Assembly: GCA_029548585.1 (NCBI GenBank)
Contig: JAKPNC010000152.1
Span: forward strand, 1-27,967
Direction of reading: 5' to 3'
Source: a bacterium
GTDB taxonomy: Bacteria; Ratteibacteria; UBA8468; B48-G9; JAFGKM01
Length of the DNA stretch: 27,967 nucleotides
Part shown: positions 15,846-24,874 of the stretch, one piece after another
How positions within the stretch are numbered: the first letter of the stretch is position 1
Layout: each line of letters begins with the position of its first letter
Translations under genes and position numbers: made by a program
The notes under the pieces: generated by a model
What the model saw: the letters and a program-made list of their open reading frames with translations, nothing else
Database searches by the model: none
Told to the model about the DNA's origin: nothing

Positions 15846-15858
15846 TTTGGCAGAACCG
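15846..15858 (+). promoter_or_regulatory. Conserved 5' leader element TTTGGCAGAACCG (copy 2)
   Basis: Identical to 6325-6337, with the TTG again 33 nt before the ATG (15880) and with CATAG plus five bases directly upstream (15836-15840). It precedes the secreted-enzyme operon. No SD stands before the TTG itself, so it is more likely leader RNA or DNA than coding. Confidence 0.5.
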
Positions 15859-15879
15859 CCATTCACATTGGGAGAGAAC

Positions 15880-17223
15880 ATGAAAATGAAAGGGCGATTT
15901 ATTTGTTTTTCAATGTTCGTGATCATGATTTCCACAGCCATGTTGCTTCATTCCCAGGAAAACAGGTTTCCACTGAAGAATGGGGACACATGGGTCATGG
16001 CAGGGGATTCCATTACAGCACAGCACCTTCACAGCAATTATTTCGAGGCCTTCTGCCATGCCCGCTTTCCAAAACTTGATATCCGTTTCAGGAACTCGGG
16101 TGTGGGGGGAGACACAATTACGAAAACTATTGCACGGTTTGAAAGGGATATCGGGATATGGAGTCCAACCGTAGTCAGCGTGGAACTGGGCATGAATGAT
16201 TCAGGGGCCGGTCCCGACAGCACGTCAGATTATATATCCAACATGAACATCCTTGTAGAACGCATAATCAAATCAGGGGCAAGGCCAGTTCTCTTCACTT
16301 CAAGCCCGGTAAATGACGGCACCCCCGGCAAGTCGTTGAAAGGCAGAAACTTTACCATAGACCTTTACTCTTCTGCACTGGGAGGATTTTCGGCGGCAAG
16401 GAAGATTCCATTTGCCAACCAGTTTCATACCCTTATTGATATATGGGCAGCGAACAAGCCATTAGAAAAGGTCGTTGCCTTTGCGGAAGAAGCCGTGAAT
16501 ATCCTTTCCCTCCAGGACCTTCCCGGCAGGCAAAGTATTGAGGAATGGCTTAAAACCTGGAACGAAAGCGATATGAGCAAAAAAAGCGCCAATCTTGGCG
16601 GCAACCCGGTACATCCCGGGCCTGTCGGCCAGCTTATGATGAGTTCCGTTCTTTTAAAAGAACTTGGCGCGACAGGGTTTGTCAGTTCTGCATCGGTCGA
16701 TTTTTCAGGAAAGATTCTCGATACAACCGGATGCCTCGTATCAAACGTGAAGGTTGAAAATGGGGGAATATCTTTTGACAGGCTTGACGAATCACTTCCC
16801 ATGCCTATCCCTGATGAAGGAAGATCCGCTTTAAATATTTTTCCCCTCATTGAAGAATTAAGCCAATGGATCCTTTCAATTCACTCTATGCCTGAAGGAG
16901 TCTACGATGTTTTTATCGACGGCATAAAAACCGCTTCAATTTCCTCCGGCGATCTCGGGAAAGGATGGAACATGGGATTGCTTGAAAAAGGTCCGGTAGC
17001 TGACCAGTGCAGGCAGATACTAAATCTTGTATCCGTGAAGGAAAAACTTGTCAGTGATGCCAGAGCGAAATCAAAAGCATTATTTTCACCAGGGATGTCT
17101 GTAGCGGAAGTCAAAATGCTTATCGAAGATATTACGAAGAAAGTGGATGAAGCCGACAAGGAGATAAGGGCCGTCGCCAAACCAAGGATTCACAGGTTCT
17201 CAATCGTACCTGCACAGCCATGA
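15880..17223 (+). CDS. Secreted SGNH/GDSL-family hydrolase with a substituted catalytic Asp
   Basis: This 447-aa protein has a signal peptide (MKMKGRFICFSMFVIM..., cleavage likely near residue 25). SGNH blocks: Ser44 in VMAGDSITAQ, the block II glycine in NSGVGGDTI (72-80), Asn106 in ELGMNDSG, and His245 in NPVHPGPVGQ (242-251). The position three residues before the His, normally Asp, is Asn242, so the classic catalytic triad is incomplete; some SGNH enzymes work as dyads. Homologues are carbohydrate or lipid esterases; with its neighbours a polysaccharide deacetylase role is the reasonable guess. The C-terminal half (about 250-447) is an additional domain ending in a helical segment. The start has GGGAGAG upstream. 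First gene of a plus-strand series reaching 25072. Confidence 0.85.
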   Translation: MKMKGRFICFSMFVIMISTAMLLHSQENRFPLKNGDTWVMAGDSITAQHLHSNYFEAFCHARFPKLDIRFRNSGVGGDTITKTIARFERDIGIWSPTVVSVELGMNDSGAGPDSTSDYISNMNILVERIIKSGARPVLFTSSPVNDGTPGKSLKGRNFTIDLYSSALGGFSAARKIPFANQFHTLIDIWAANKPLEKVVAFAEEAVNILSLQDLPGRQSIEEWLKTWNESDMSKKSANLGGNPVHPGPVGQLMMSSVLLKELGATGFVSSASVDFSGKILDTTGCLVSNVKVENGGISFDRLDESLPMPIPDEGRSALNIFPLIEELSQWILSIHSMPEGVYDVFIDGIKTASISSGDLGKGWNMGLLEKGPVADQCRQILNLVSVKEKLVSDARAKSKALFSPGMSVAEVKMLIEDITKKVDEADKEIRAVAKPRIHRFSIVPAQP

Positions 17224-17263
17224 TTCCGGGTATCTGCCTCTTTTATCGCACGGAGAAGATAGA

Positions 17264-18508
17264 ATGCATGTAAATAATGTCGAAAAGGAGACCCTCAGGG
17301 ATCTCGGCAAGAAGATGCTGGAGATATCAGCTGATCCTTCAAACAAAGAAAGGATAAAGCTGTGGAAAAAGGTAAACTCGCTTCACAGGGTACGCCCGCC
17401 CGTATTTGTTTTCGAGATACCCTGGCACGAAATGAACTACCGGGATGAATTGAAAATCACGTGCAGGGATCCTTTTCTCATGGGCGTCGAAAGAGCACTG
17501 AGAAGATGCATATACCAGTGGGCCCATATGCCGGGAGACATGGTCGTTGAAGGATACATTGAATGTCCCATGGCTATAAAAAACACCGGCGCAGGAATAA
17601 GCGAAAATACTGAAATATCGGTTACTGACAAAGATAGCGACATATTTTCACGTCGTTTCAATGTCCAGATAGAATCAGAAGAGGACATAGAAAAGATCGG
17701 GATGCCGGTTATAACGCACGATGAAGACGAAACCGGCAGAAGATTATCCCTTCTTACGGACATATTCGGCGGAGTGATACCGGTCAGGAAGAAAGGTTTC
17801 AGATGGACATCGGTCTCTCCATGGGACGAGCTCGTCAGGCTGACCGGAGTCGACAGGATACTTCTTGACATGGCAACCCGCCCTGAATATGTTCACAAAG
17901 CGATAAGCAGGATGACAGACTCATGCCTTTTCGCGCTGAAGCAATACAATGAACTCAACCTTCTTGAATTGAACAATGACAACACTTACCTCGGCGGCGG
18001 CCTTCAATACATTGACGATCTTCCCGGGAGGAATTTCAACCCGTCAAGAATAAGGCCTTCGGACATGTGGGGCAGGACGATGTCCCAGGTATTCTCGGCA
18101 GTTTCTCCCGCCATGCACGACGAGTTTGCCCTCAGGTACGAGATGAAATACCTCGGGCAGTTTGGACTGGTTTACTACGGATGCTGTGAGCCTCTGCATA
18201 AAAAGATAGGAATCCTGCGCAAGATACCCAACCTGAGGAAGATTTCTATGAGCCCATGGGTTAACGCAGAAGAGGGGGCAGAAGCAATAGGAAGAGATTA
18301 TGTCTATTCCATGAAACCCAATCCCGCATTTCTCGGGAGAGAAACATGGGACCCGTGCATGGTGAGAAAGGACATGGAAGAAAACATGGAAAAAACCCGC
18401 AATTGTGTCAGGGAAATAATACTTAAGGATATCAGTACAGTTCGTTATCAACCTGAGAGGCTCTGGGAATGGGCTTCCATCGCAAGAGAAGTTGCATTAA
18501 ACTGCTAA
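17264..18508 (+). CDS. URO-D-like protein (uroporphyrinogen decarboxylase/cobalamin methyltransferase fold)
   Basis: This 414-aa cytoplasmic protein resembles the large group of URO-D-superfamily proteins found beside carbohydrate genes, not true heme-pathway HemE. Landmarks: SVSPWDELVRLTGVDRI (183-199), RPEYVHKAI (206-214), and the C-terminal YYGCCEPLHKKI (304-315) followed by LRKISMSPWVN (324-334) and YVYSMKPNPAFLG (346-358). Cys307, Cys308 and His312 are where methyltransferase relatives carry their zinc ligands. Related proteins transfer methyl groups to or from corrinoids; this one's substrate is unknown. The start has CACGGAG upstream. It is 40 bp after the SGNH gene and 13 bp before the next gene, so clearly co-transcribed. 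Confidence 0.75.
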   Translation: MHVNNVEKETLRDLGKKMLEISADPSNKERIKLWKKVNSLHRVRPPVFVFEIPWHEMNYRDELKITCRDPFLMGVERALRRCIYQWAHMPGDMVVEGYIECPMAIKNTGAGISENTEISVTDKDSDIFSRRFNVQIESEEDIEKIGMPVITHDEDETGRRLSLLTDIFGGVIPVRKKGFRWTSVSPWDELVRLTGVDRILLDMATRPEYVHKAISRMTDSCLFALKQYNELNLLELNNDNTYLGGGLQYIDDLPGRNFNPSRIRPSDMWGRTMSQVFSAVSPAMHDEFALRYEMKYLGQFGLVYYGCCEPLHKKIGILRKIPNLRKISMSPWVNAEEGAEAIGRDYVYSMKPNPAFLGRETWDPCMVRKDMEENMEKTRNCVREIILKDISTVRYQPERLWEWASIAREVALNC

Positions 18509-18521
18509 AACGGAGGGAATG

Positions 18522-21500
18522 ATGAAAACATTTGTCCTGAATACCCTGGTTATATTCATGGTGATGGCGTGTGCATTTTTACCGGTGGAAGCTTCAGACA
18601 AAGAGGACAGTTTAAGAATAAAGCTTGACCTGTCAAACGTCAAAGATGGCGCCGCGTCAGGATGGAAGGGATCCATGGGGGGAGGACCGCAGAACTTTTC
18701 TTATGATGTTAAAACAAGAACAGCCTCTTTCTGCCTCATCTCCAGCTGGCAGGGTTTATCCAGGGATATTGAACTTCCCCCCGGACATTACGTGTTCAGG
18801 GCCCTTGCAAAAACGAACTCTTTTGCTCCCAGGTTGTATCTCCAGTACCCCGCTTCAGCGCTTTCTATTTTTCACATACCCATAGGCATTTCTGAAAACT
18901 TTAAAGAGGTTGTGCTTCCCTTCTACGTGGAAGGAAACGGAAAAGGAACAAAGAAATTAAACGTCGGCATAGCAAGGGTTTATTCAGACCCGTCAAAGCA
19001 CGAAGCCAATGTAAGCGTGAGAGACCTTGAGATTATCCGTCTCGGGGATACCGTACTTGAAGATAACTGGCTCTCAAGATGTCCCGTATCTGCGAACCAC
19101 GGGCTTGAAACGCTGAGCAGAATAACCCGTCGTGACCGTCCGGGGAAGGTTGTATTCCATGACAGCATGACAGGAGCAGAAATATGGCTTCTCACACAGG
19201 GTGGAGAAGTCAACATGTCTTATGCCGGCAATCCTGATTTCAGCAACGATGGAAAATACCTTCAGGCAGGAGCCAAAATGCCGGGAGACGTTGTTAGAAC
19301 CGATGGGTCTTTCCGTCACAGGAATCCAGGAGGCAGAAACACGTGGACAAACCAGCTTCTCTGGCTTTTTCCATGGGAGCAGAAAAGAGTCCCCGCAGGG
19401 AGCGATCCTTCAGACTGGATAGCTTTCCTGAGATACAGAGCAGGAAACTCTCCCCTGGTAAACCTTGTAACTGGAGAAAAGTATAACATCCCACTGCCTT
19501 CTAAAGAAGGCTGGAAAATAATACAGACTCCTTCCCAGGGAGGCGGCCGCGGACCAAACATAAAAGAGATAAAGTACGAACTTCTCGTCTGGCAGTCTGA
19601 AGACAGGAAACAATTTGCTTTGTCTGATATCGAAGGCAATAACTTCCGTACATTCAAGGTAAAAAGCATCTCAAAAAATCCCGGAAATGATGTTATATAT
19701 CCATCGGAAAACAGCGGGCTTAATGCCCGTCCCGTGAGCTCGGTATGGGGAAAAGCGGGAACCAACTGGGCAAACGCCGTTGACAGGGAAGGTACAAGGT
19801 ACTTTGTTTTTGAACTGAACAGGAACAAGTTCCTTACAGACGAAAATCCTTACCAGGTATGGATGCTTCCTCTATCTATGTCTGATAAACGCGGCCTGCT
19901 CAGGGTTCTTCCCAACCCCCGGGTAAAACAGGTGCAGGGAGCCGGAACCTCATGGAAGGGAGACAGCTGGTGGAATCTTGCAACGGGACTTCCAAACTCC
20001 GGAGACAACGCGATTATGATGCTGGAGGATGGGACTTATGTTCACATGAGCTCACTGGGAATGCACACTTTTTTCCGCAGGACGGCAAGTGTCAACTCGG
20101 TCTATGACAACACGGTAAAATTCATAGGAAATTATCCTTCCCTTGTAGATGCATCATGGCAGGACGAAATCAGGAGAGACAGCGGTTTTGCAATTCTCTG
20201 GTCCCGCGTTGTTCCCCCAACCCCGGTCATAATGATGGATATGGAGCACAAAACTTTATGGACCGTTGCAATGATGAACTATACCGACCTTGAAGAAAGG
20301 TTCGGTGCGGCAAGCAGGCTCGACAAACCAGGTGCGCCCGGAAGCGGAAGAGCTCCGGCAAAGTTGATATACCCATACGCCAACCCGAGCCCTGATTTTA
20401 CAAAGGCATGTTATGCATCTTCCATGCTTACACTCGGACATCCCGGATACGATTACGGAGATGCCTACATAGCCGTGGCAAGATATCCGCAGCCGCCCGC
20501 CAACCTCAAACTTGAAGGGAACAGGCTGGAATGGGAAGCTCCCGCCTTCAGTGCAGAAATAAAGGGTTACAATCTTTACCGTTCGAAAGAAAGTGGTATT
20601 AACTATGAAAAGGTGAACAGCAAACCCATAAAAGGCAATTCATCCGAAATACCCCTGTTAGAAGGATATTTCTACGTTATGACATCCGTTGAACATTCCG
20701 GACTGGAAAGCAGGATGTTCTCAAACGAAGTACATACGGGCACCCCCGGAACTTACCGCCTCTTTTACCAGGCAGAAACAGGCCGGATAAAAAATCCAAT
20801 GGTTCCTTTCTTCGAACCCGCAGGGGCAAGCAACGCGTACGCGGTAGCAATTACAGACCCCGAGCTTCTCTACAGAAGAAATCTTGAGTCAGGATTGAAA
20901 GGGTCAGTTATTTTCAGAGTATCTGTACCGGTCCAGGGGCAAGCGCGCATTATGGCGAGAGTACGAGGCATGTCCAGGATAGAGTGTTCAACCTACACGA
21001 CAGGCTGGCCTGAAAGAGGAGAAGCAGGCAAAGGTTTTTTCTCTTTCAAAATTGACGGAAAAAACGCAGGTAGAATTTTCGTTGAAAAATTCGGCTGGAA
21101 ATGGGTGCCGACAGACGCGGGAAATGTGACATTGACCGCAGGAGAACATGAAATAGAATTTGAAACTCAGGATACAGGTATTGCCATCGATAACATACTC
21201 GTCACAAACGACACCGGTTTTGTTCCTTCCGGCAAAAGCAATACACCTGCAACACCTCCTTCAGTACCTTCAGGATTGAAGGTTGCAGAACAGGTTTTGC
21301 AGGGAAAAGACCTGGAGTGGAAGGGATATTCCGTGAAGCCTCCTTACCTGAAGCTTGCATGGAATCCTTCAACCGCCCCCCAGGGAATAAGATACTATAA
21401 CATATACAGGTCGGAGAAACCGGACCTTCAAACGGAGCAGGCAAACCTTGTCGGAAGTGCAACAGAACCTCTTTTCATAGACTGTTCGCTTGAGCCGGAA

Positions 21501-21587
21501 AAAGAATATTTTTACAAGGTGCAGGCAGTTGACAGCTGGGACAACCGTTCAACGGGTTCCGGTACCATCAAAGTCTTAATTAAATAA
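18522..21587 (+). CDS. Large secreted protein: beta-propeller with FN3 and carbohydrate-binding-like domains
   Basis: This protein has 1021 aa (an ATG three bases earlier is possible but sits too close to the GGAGG). It has an N-terminal signal peptide (about 1-25). Residues 30-175 form a jelly-roll-like sandwich. Residues 205-655 look like a TolB/oligogalacturonide-lyase-type propeller, beginning HDSMTGAEIWLLT and PDFSNDGKYL. An FN3 domain (about 657-742) has WEAPAFSAEIKGYNLYRS. A binding module (about 745-897) ends EHEIEFETQDTGIAIDNI. A second FN3 (about 915-1020) has LAWNPSTAPQGIRYYNIYRS. Such propellers bind or cleave acidic oligosaccharides, but I cannot point to catalytic residues. It probably acts outside the cytoplasm on a polysaccharide; no LPXTG or PEP-CTERM-like sorting tail is present. 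Confidence 0.8.
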   Translation: MKTFVLNTLVIFMVMACAFLPVEASDKEDSLRIKLDLSNVKDGAASGWKGSMGGGPQNFSYDVKTRTASFCLISSWQGLSRDIELPPGHYVFRALAKTNSFAPRLYLQYPASALSIFHIPIGISENFKEVVLPFYVEGNGKGTKKLNVGIARVYSDPSKHEANVSVRDLEIIRLGDTVLEDNWLSRCPVSANHGLETLSRITRRDRPGKVVFHDSMTGAEIWLLTQGGEVNMSYAGNPDFSNDGKYLQAGAKMPGDVVRTDGSFRHRNPGGRNTWTNQLLWLFPWEQKRVPAGSDPSDWIAFLRYRAGNSPLVNLVTGEKYNIPLPSKEGWKIIQTPSQGGGRGPNIKEIKYELLVWQSEDRKQFALSDIEGNNFRTFKVKSISKNPGNDVIYPSENSGLNARPVSSVWGKAGTNWANAVDREGTRYFVFELNRNKFLTDENPYQVWMLPLSMSDKRGLLRVLPNPRVKQVQGAGTSWKGDSWWNLATGLPNSGDNAIMMLEDGTYVHMSSLGMHTFFRRTASVNSVYDNTVKFIGNYPSLVDASWQDEIRRDSGFAILWSRVVPPTPVIMMDMEHKTLWTVAMMNYTDLEERFGAASRLDKPGAPGSGRAPAKLIYPYANPSPDFTKACYASSMLTLGHPGYDYGDAYIAVARYPQPPANLKLEGNRLEWEAPAFSAEIKGYNLYRSKESGINYEKVNSKPIKGNSSEIPLLEGYFYVMTSVEHSGLESRMFSNEVHTGTPGTYRLFYQAETGRIKNPMVPFFEPAGASNAYAVAITDPELLYRRNLESGLKGSVIFRVSVPVQGQARIMARVRGMSRIECSTYTTGWPERGEAGKGFFSFKIDGKNAGRIFVEKFGWKWVPTDAGNVTLTAGEHEIEFETQDTGIAIDNILVTNDTGFVPSGKSNTPATPPSVPSGLKVAEQVLQGKDLEWKGYSVKPPYLKLAWNPSTAPQGIRYYNIYRSEKPDLQTEQANLVGSATEPLFIDCSLEPEKEYFYKVQAVDSWDNRSTGSGTIKVLIK

Positions 21588-21623
21588 TGCCGGATATGCC
21601 AGTCCAATCACCAGGGATTTTAT

Positions 21624-23855
21624 GTGAATATTTTAACACGGGCCGTAATATTATTTTTTTCATGCATTCCATTTATGAGCAGTCCCGGCAATGGACAGGT
21701 TTCAGATAATGTCACTTTCAAGATTATTCCTGAATTAAGTTATTACACCGTTGAAAAAAATGTAAGGGTGAAATATGCGGGACCTCCCGCAGCGGAAGGC
21801 ATGTTCCTGAAAATATACGATTCAGGAAACCAGTTAATCGGCCAGGGGGACGGCAAGACAAACGAAGCGGTCTTTCCCGCGGAAAAACTGGCAGAAGGGA
21901 ACAACGTACTTAGGGCGGAACTCTACGGAAGCGCAGGGAACTTTATATATTCCACGATTTTTTGCGTCACGAAGTTGCCGCCGCTCAAAAACGGGGTTGA
22001 AACAAAGGTTGACCATTTCAAGCGCATTGTGCTGCGGGACGGAAAACCTTTTTTCCCTTTCGGCGTTTACAATCACAGCACTTCGAAAAAGGCGGCTTAC
22101 GACGATCCCGACGACACGTCCATTAAAGACTCCATGTACCGGCGTATAACCGGAGCGGAAATGAATACAGTTGTATTAACCGTGGACACTTCAAACGAAA
22201 GGACCGACTGGAGGGAAGCGGAACAATACGTTCAGGATGCGCAAAAATACGGCCTTCTTTTCGGACACTGGGATATTCTCCGTTCCCTCCTCTACATGGG
22301 ACGTTTTTCCAAAACGCTGGATGACCCGGAAGGGCTGGAAAAAGAGAAAGCTGAAGCTAAAAATATATTTGCAAAGAAAATGCTGCCGAGCATAGAAAAG
22401 ATAGCCGGTAGTTTGAAGAATTATCCGAATTTCATTTTTTATTACGGAGCTGATGAATGCAACTACGGGAATTACAAGCTGAATGTTTATGTTCAGAAAC
22501 TCTACTACGACGCGCTCAAAAAACTTGATCCGTACCACGTGGTTTTCGGGGTATATGCGAGGGTAATACCTCCCATTCCTGACGCTATCGATTACTTTGA
22601 CGTGCTCGGCTACGACGTGTACACTTACCCCAACTGGGAAAAAAATACAAGCCTGGTATGCGACGCAATGGCCGTCCAGGTAGCCCAGCTTGACCGCAGA
22701 TGCGCCGGGAAGGATATGCCGGTATGGATGGTGCCGCTGGGAAATGCCATTGACTGCAACAGGACACCGCGCTTTCTTACAGACAGCGAACAGGTCTGCC
22801 AGACATATACCGCCATCATATACGGAGCCAAAGGACTTCTTTACTTCAACAACGACCTTATACAGAGCAGGTCTACGTGGGCAACATTCAAAACCCTCGC
22901 TGAACAGGTAAAGGCGATGGAGCCTGCACTTCTTAACTATCCGGTAAAATATGATATAACATACGATCCCGGAGTTTTCATTCCGGATGAATGGAAATGC
23001 CCCGACATACATGCAGGGCTTTTCAAATTTCCCGACGGAGATTACCTTCTGCTTGCGGTCAACGGGCGGGATTATCCTGTAGTTGCTGACTTTTTCATCC
23101 AGGGACTCACAAGCGCCAGCAGGATGTTCACCCGTCCCGGCACCGTCAAGATCACAGGCGCGGTGTTCCATGAAGTATTTGACAACTACGGGGTGGCCGC
23201 ATACCGGCTAAAAATCAAGCCCCCTTCCGGGGGCGGTGAAATAAAGGTGGCCGTTGATATAAAGGCACAGCCAGAGCTCGAAAAGAAAATTCCCCACAAT
23301 ATTCAGCTTATAAGAGAAGCCACAGACCGGAAAAATCACGTTCTCAATCCTTCTTTTGAAATGGAAAGGAAGGTGGACTTCATGCCTGATTTTTACTTTC
23401 CGTACAACGTTCTTGAAATCGACAGGATAGGAGAGAAAGGATCCTCCTGGTTCCTCGATACGGAGAACCCGAAATTCGGAAAGTATTCCTTGTGCATGCA
23501 TCGCCATCCTTTAACTGGCGGGTTTAAAAAAATGAACGTGGGCGTATATGCGAGATACGGAATCAATTCCAGGGAAAAAGGCATTCATACATTCTCCCTG
23601 TATGCCCGTTCTGCGAAATCCGAAGACAGGTTATCCGTCGGAATAAAAGAAAAAGAAGGGGCATGGAAAAACAAAGTGTTTAATATCACTGAGACATGGG
23701 AAAGATACAGCCTCAATTTTGAGATTGCCGGAGGAGGAACCAAAACCACGAATAAGCTTATTCTCATTCAGTTATTATCGGGCGACTCAACAATATGGAT
23801 AGACGGGCTCCAGTTTGAGAAGGGAGAAGAAGCAACTCAATTTTCAGAGAACTGA
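21624..23855 (+). CDS. Secreted glycoside-hydrolase-like protein (TIM-barrel type) with C-terminal CBM
   Basis: This 743-aa protein starts at GTG 21624; the ATG two bases earlier is followed at once by a stop in its frame. Signal peptide about 1-24. Residues 30-120 form a beta-sandwich. Residues 130-430 fit a GH-A-like barrel (RIVLRDGKPFFPFGVYNH, then NTVVLTVD), with FIFYYGADECN (270-280) placing Glu278 where the acid/base would be. No obvious nucleophile Glu follows at the expected strand (VWMVPLGNAID, 367-377), so activity is uncertain. A second beta-sandwich (about 460-545) is followed by a CBM4/9-like module (571-743) with NPSFEMER and IWIDGLQFEKG. It lies 36 bp after the propeller gene. 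Confidence 0.75.
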   Translation: MNILTRAVILFFSCIPFMSSPGNGQVSDNVTFKIIPELSYYTVEKNVRVKYAGPPAAEGMFLKIYDSGNQLIGQGDGKTNEAVFPAEKLAEGNNVLRAELYGSAGNFIYSTIFCVTKLPPLKNGVETKVDHFKRIVLRDGKPFFPFGVYNHSTSKKAAYDDPDDTSIKDSMYRRITGAEMNTVVLTVDTSNERTDWREAEQYVQDAQKYGLLFGHWDILRSLLYMGRFSKTLDDPEGLEKEKAEAKNIFAKKMLPSIEKIAGSLKNYPNFIFYYGADECNYGNYKLNVYVQKLYYDALKKLDPYHVVFGVYARVIPPIPDAIDYFDVLGYDVYTYPNWEKNTSLVCDAMAVQVAQLDRRCAGKDMPVWMVPLGNAIDCNRTPRFLTDSEQVCQTYTAIIYGAKGLLYFNNDLIQSRSTWATFKTLAEQVKAMEPALLNYPVKYDITYDPGVFIPDEWKCPDIHAGLFKFPDGDYLLLAVNGRDYPVVADFFIQGLTSASRMFTRPGTVKITGAVFHEVFDNYGVAAYRLKIKPPSGGGEIKVAVDIKAQPELEKKIPHNIQLIREATDRKNHVLNPSFEMERKVDFMPDFYFPYNVLEIDRIGEKGSSWFLDTENPKFGKYSLCMHRHPLTGGFKKMNVGVYARYGINSREKGIHTFSLYARSAKSEDRLSVGIKEKEGAWKNKVFNITETWERYSLNFEIAGGGTKTTNKLILIQLLSGDSTIWIDGLQFEKGEEATQFSEN

Positions 23856-23868
23856 AAGGACCATCAGA

Positions 23869-24873
23869 ATGAATTCAAGAGAAAGATTTATCGCGGCAGT
23901 GGAAGGACGGGAATGCGATTTCCCTCCACTTGCCCACATGGCCGCCCTTACAACGGTAGAACTTCAAAACAAGACCGGATGCCGGATGCCTGATGTACAT
24001 TCAGACCCGCAACAGCTTGCAAGGTTATGTTTTGCCAACCACGAGGTTCTAGGGTTTGATGCGGTTACTTTCATCATCAACTATTTCAACGAACCTGCCG
24101 CCCTCGGATGCAAAATGAAATGGGGAGATATGAGACAACTGCCTTCGTACGATTCTCACCCATGGGAAAAGGAAGAAAACGCCTATGTTCCTGAAGACCT
24201 GCTTGACAGGCCTCCTGTGAGCACCTATCTTAAAACCCTTGCCATCGCAAAGAGGGATTACGGGAAAAGAGTTGCCGTACTGGGAAAAATCATGGGGCCG
24301 CTATCGATGGTACAGGTGATGCACGGAATTGAAAACACAATGGTCGGAATGATAGAAAACCCTGAAAGAATCGCGTATTTCCTGGAAATTGCAGCAGATA
24401 TTCTTGCCAGGTGCGCGGTTGCCCAGTTCGAAGCAGGCATAGACGCACTCGGAATAGGGGAGGGGGGAGCAGGATCCAACATGGTTTCTCCTTCAATGCA
24501 CGAGAAATTCCTTCTTCCGGTTCATAGGAAGATGATAGCTAAAATCCCCGGCCCCACAATCATGCACATTTGCGGGGACATTTCCCCGAGACTGAGCCTG
24601 CTGGCTCAAACGGGCTTCACATGTTTCAACTTCGACCATGACATCAATCCTTCAAAAATGAAAGAAATTTCAAGGGGTAAATTTCGAATCATGGGGAATG
24701 TAAGCACAACCGATTTGTTAAGAGGTTCTCCAGCAGACATTGAAAAACAGGTTATGGAAAATATGGAAGCAGGTGTAGATATCATAAGCCCGGGATGCGC
24801 GGTATCACCAGAATGTCAGAATGAAAATTTCAAAGCCATGGCCAGAGCAATCAGAAATCGGAAACGAAATTGA
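23869..24873 (+). CDS. MtaA/CmuA-type methylcobamide methyltransferase family protein
   Basis: This 334-aa protein starts at ATG 23869 (MNSRERFIAAVEGRE, a typical N-terminus) with AAAGGA upstream. The frame also opens inside the previous gene but without support. The URO-D fold has the zinc-binding set of corrinoid-linked methyltransferases: HIC (His233, Cys235) and Cys310 in ISPGCAVSPE. Other family features are GIGEGGAGSNMVSP (195-208) and FRIMGNVSTTDLL (272-284). MtaA, MtbA and CmuA move methyl groups between a corrinoid protein and a thiol or folate acceptor. No corrinoid protein gene is nearby, so its partner must be encoded elsewhere. The gene ends the intact part of the operon. Confidence 0.85.
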   Translation: MNSRERFIAAVEGRECDFPPLAHMAALTTVELQNKTGCRMPDVHSDPQQLARLCFANHEVLGFDAVTFIINYFNEPAALGCKMKWGDMRQLPSYDSHPWEKEENAYVPEDLLDRPPVSTYLKTLAIAKRDYGKRVAVLGKIMGPLSMVQVMHGIENTMVGMIENPERIAYFLEIAADILARCAVAQFEAGIDALGIGEGGAGSNMVSPSMHEKFLLPVHRKMIAKIPGPTIMHICGDISPRLSLLAQTGFTCFNFDHDINPSKMKEISRGKFRIMGNVSTTDLLRGSPADIEKQVMENMEAGVDIISPGCAVSPECQNENFKAMARAIRNRKRN

Positions 24874-24874
24874 A

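Larger units (their letters stand above)
15349..15879. other. Repeat-rich non-coding gap before the SGNH hydrolase operon
   Basis: About 530 bp without a credible gene. From left to right it holds a 20-nt element also found at 25860-25879, copy B of the 52-nt repeat, an inverted repeat with ATCCTGAA/TTCAGGAT arms, two more short inverted elements of similar design, an AG-rich stretch (15660-15690) and the TTTGGCAGAACCG leader. It looks like a landing zone for short palindromic elements. Both ends resemble the gap before the first Gfo/Idh gene, with about 300 bp extra in the middle. Confidence 0.6.

Noticed and set aside
22191..23171. A 326-codon minus-strand open frame
   Set aside because: It lies fully inside the glycosidase-like gene, whose sense frame has a signal peptide, barrel motifs and a CBM; the antisense product looks random and Cys/Val-rich.
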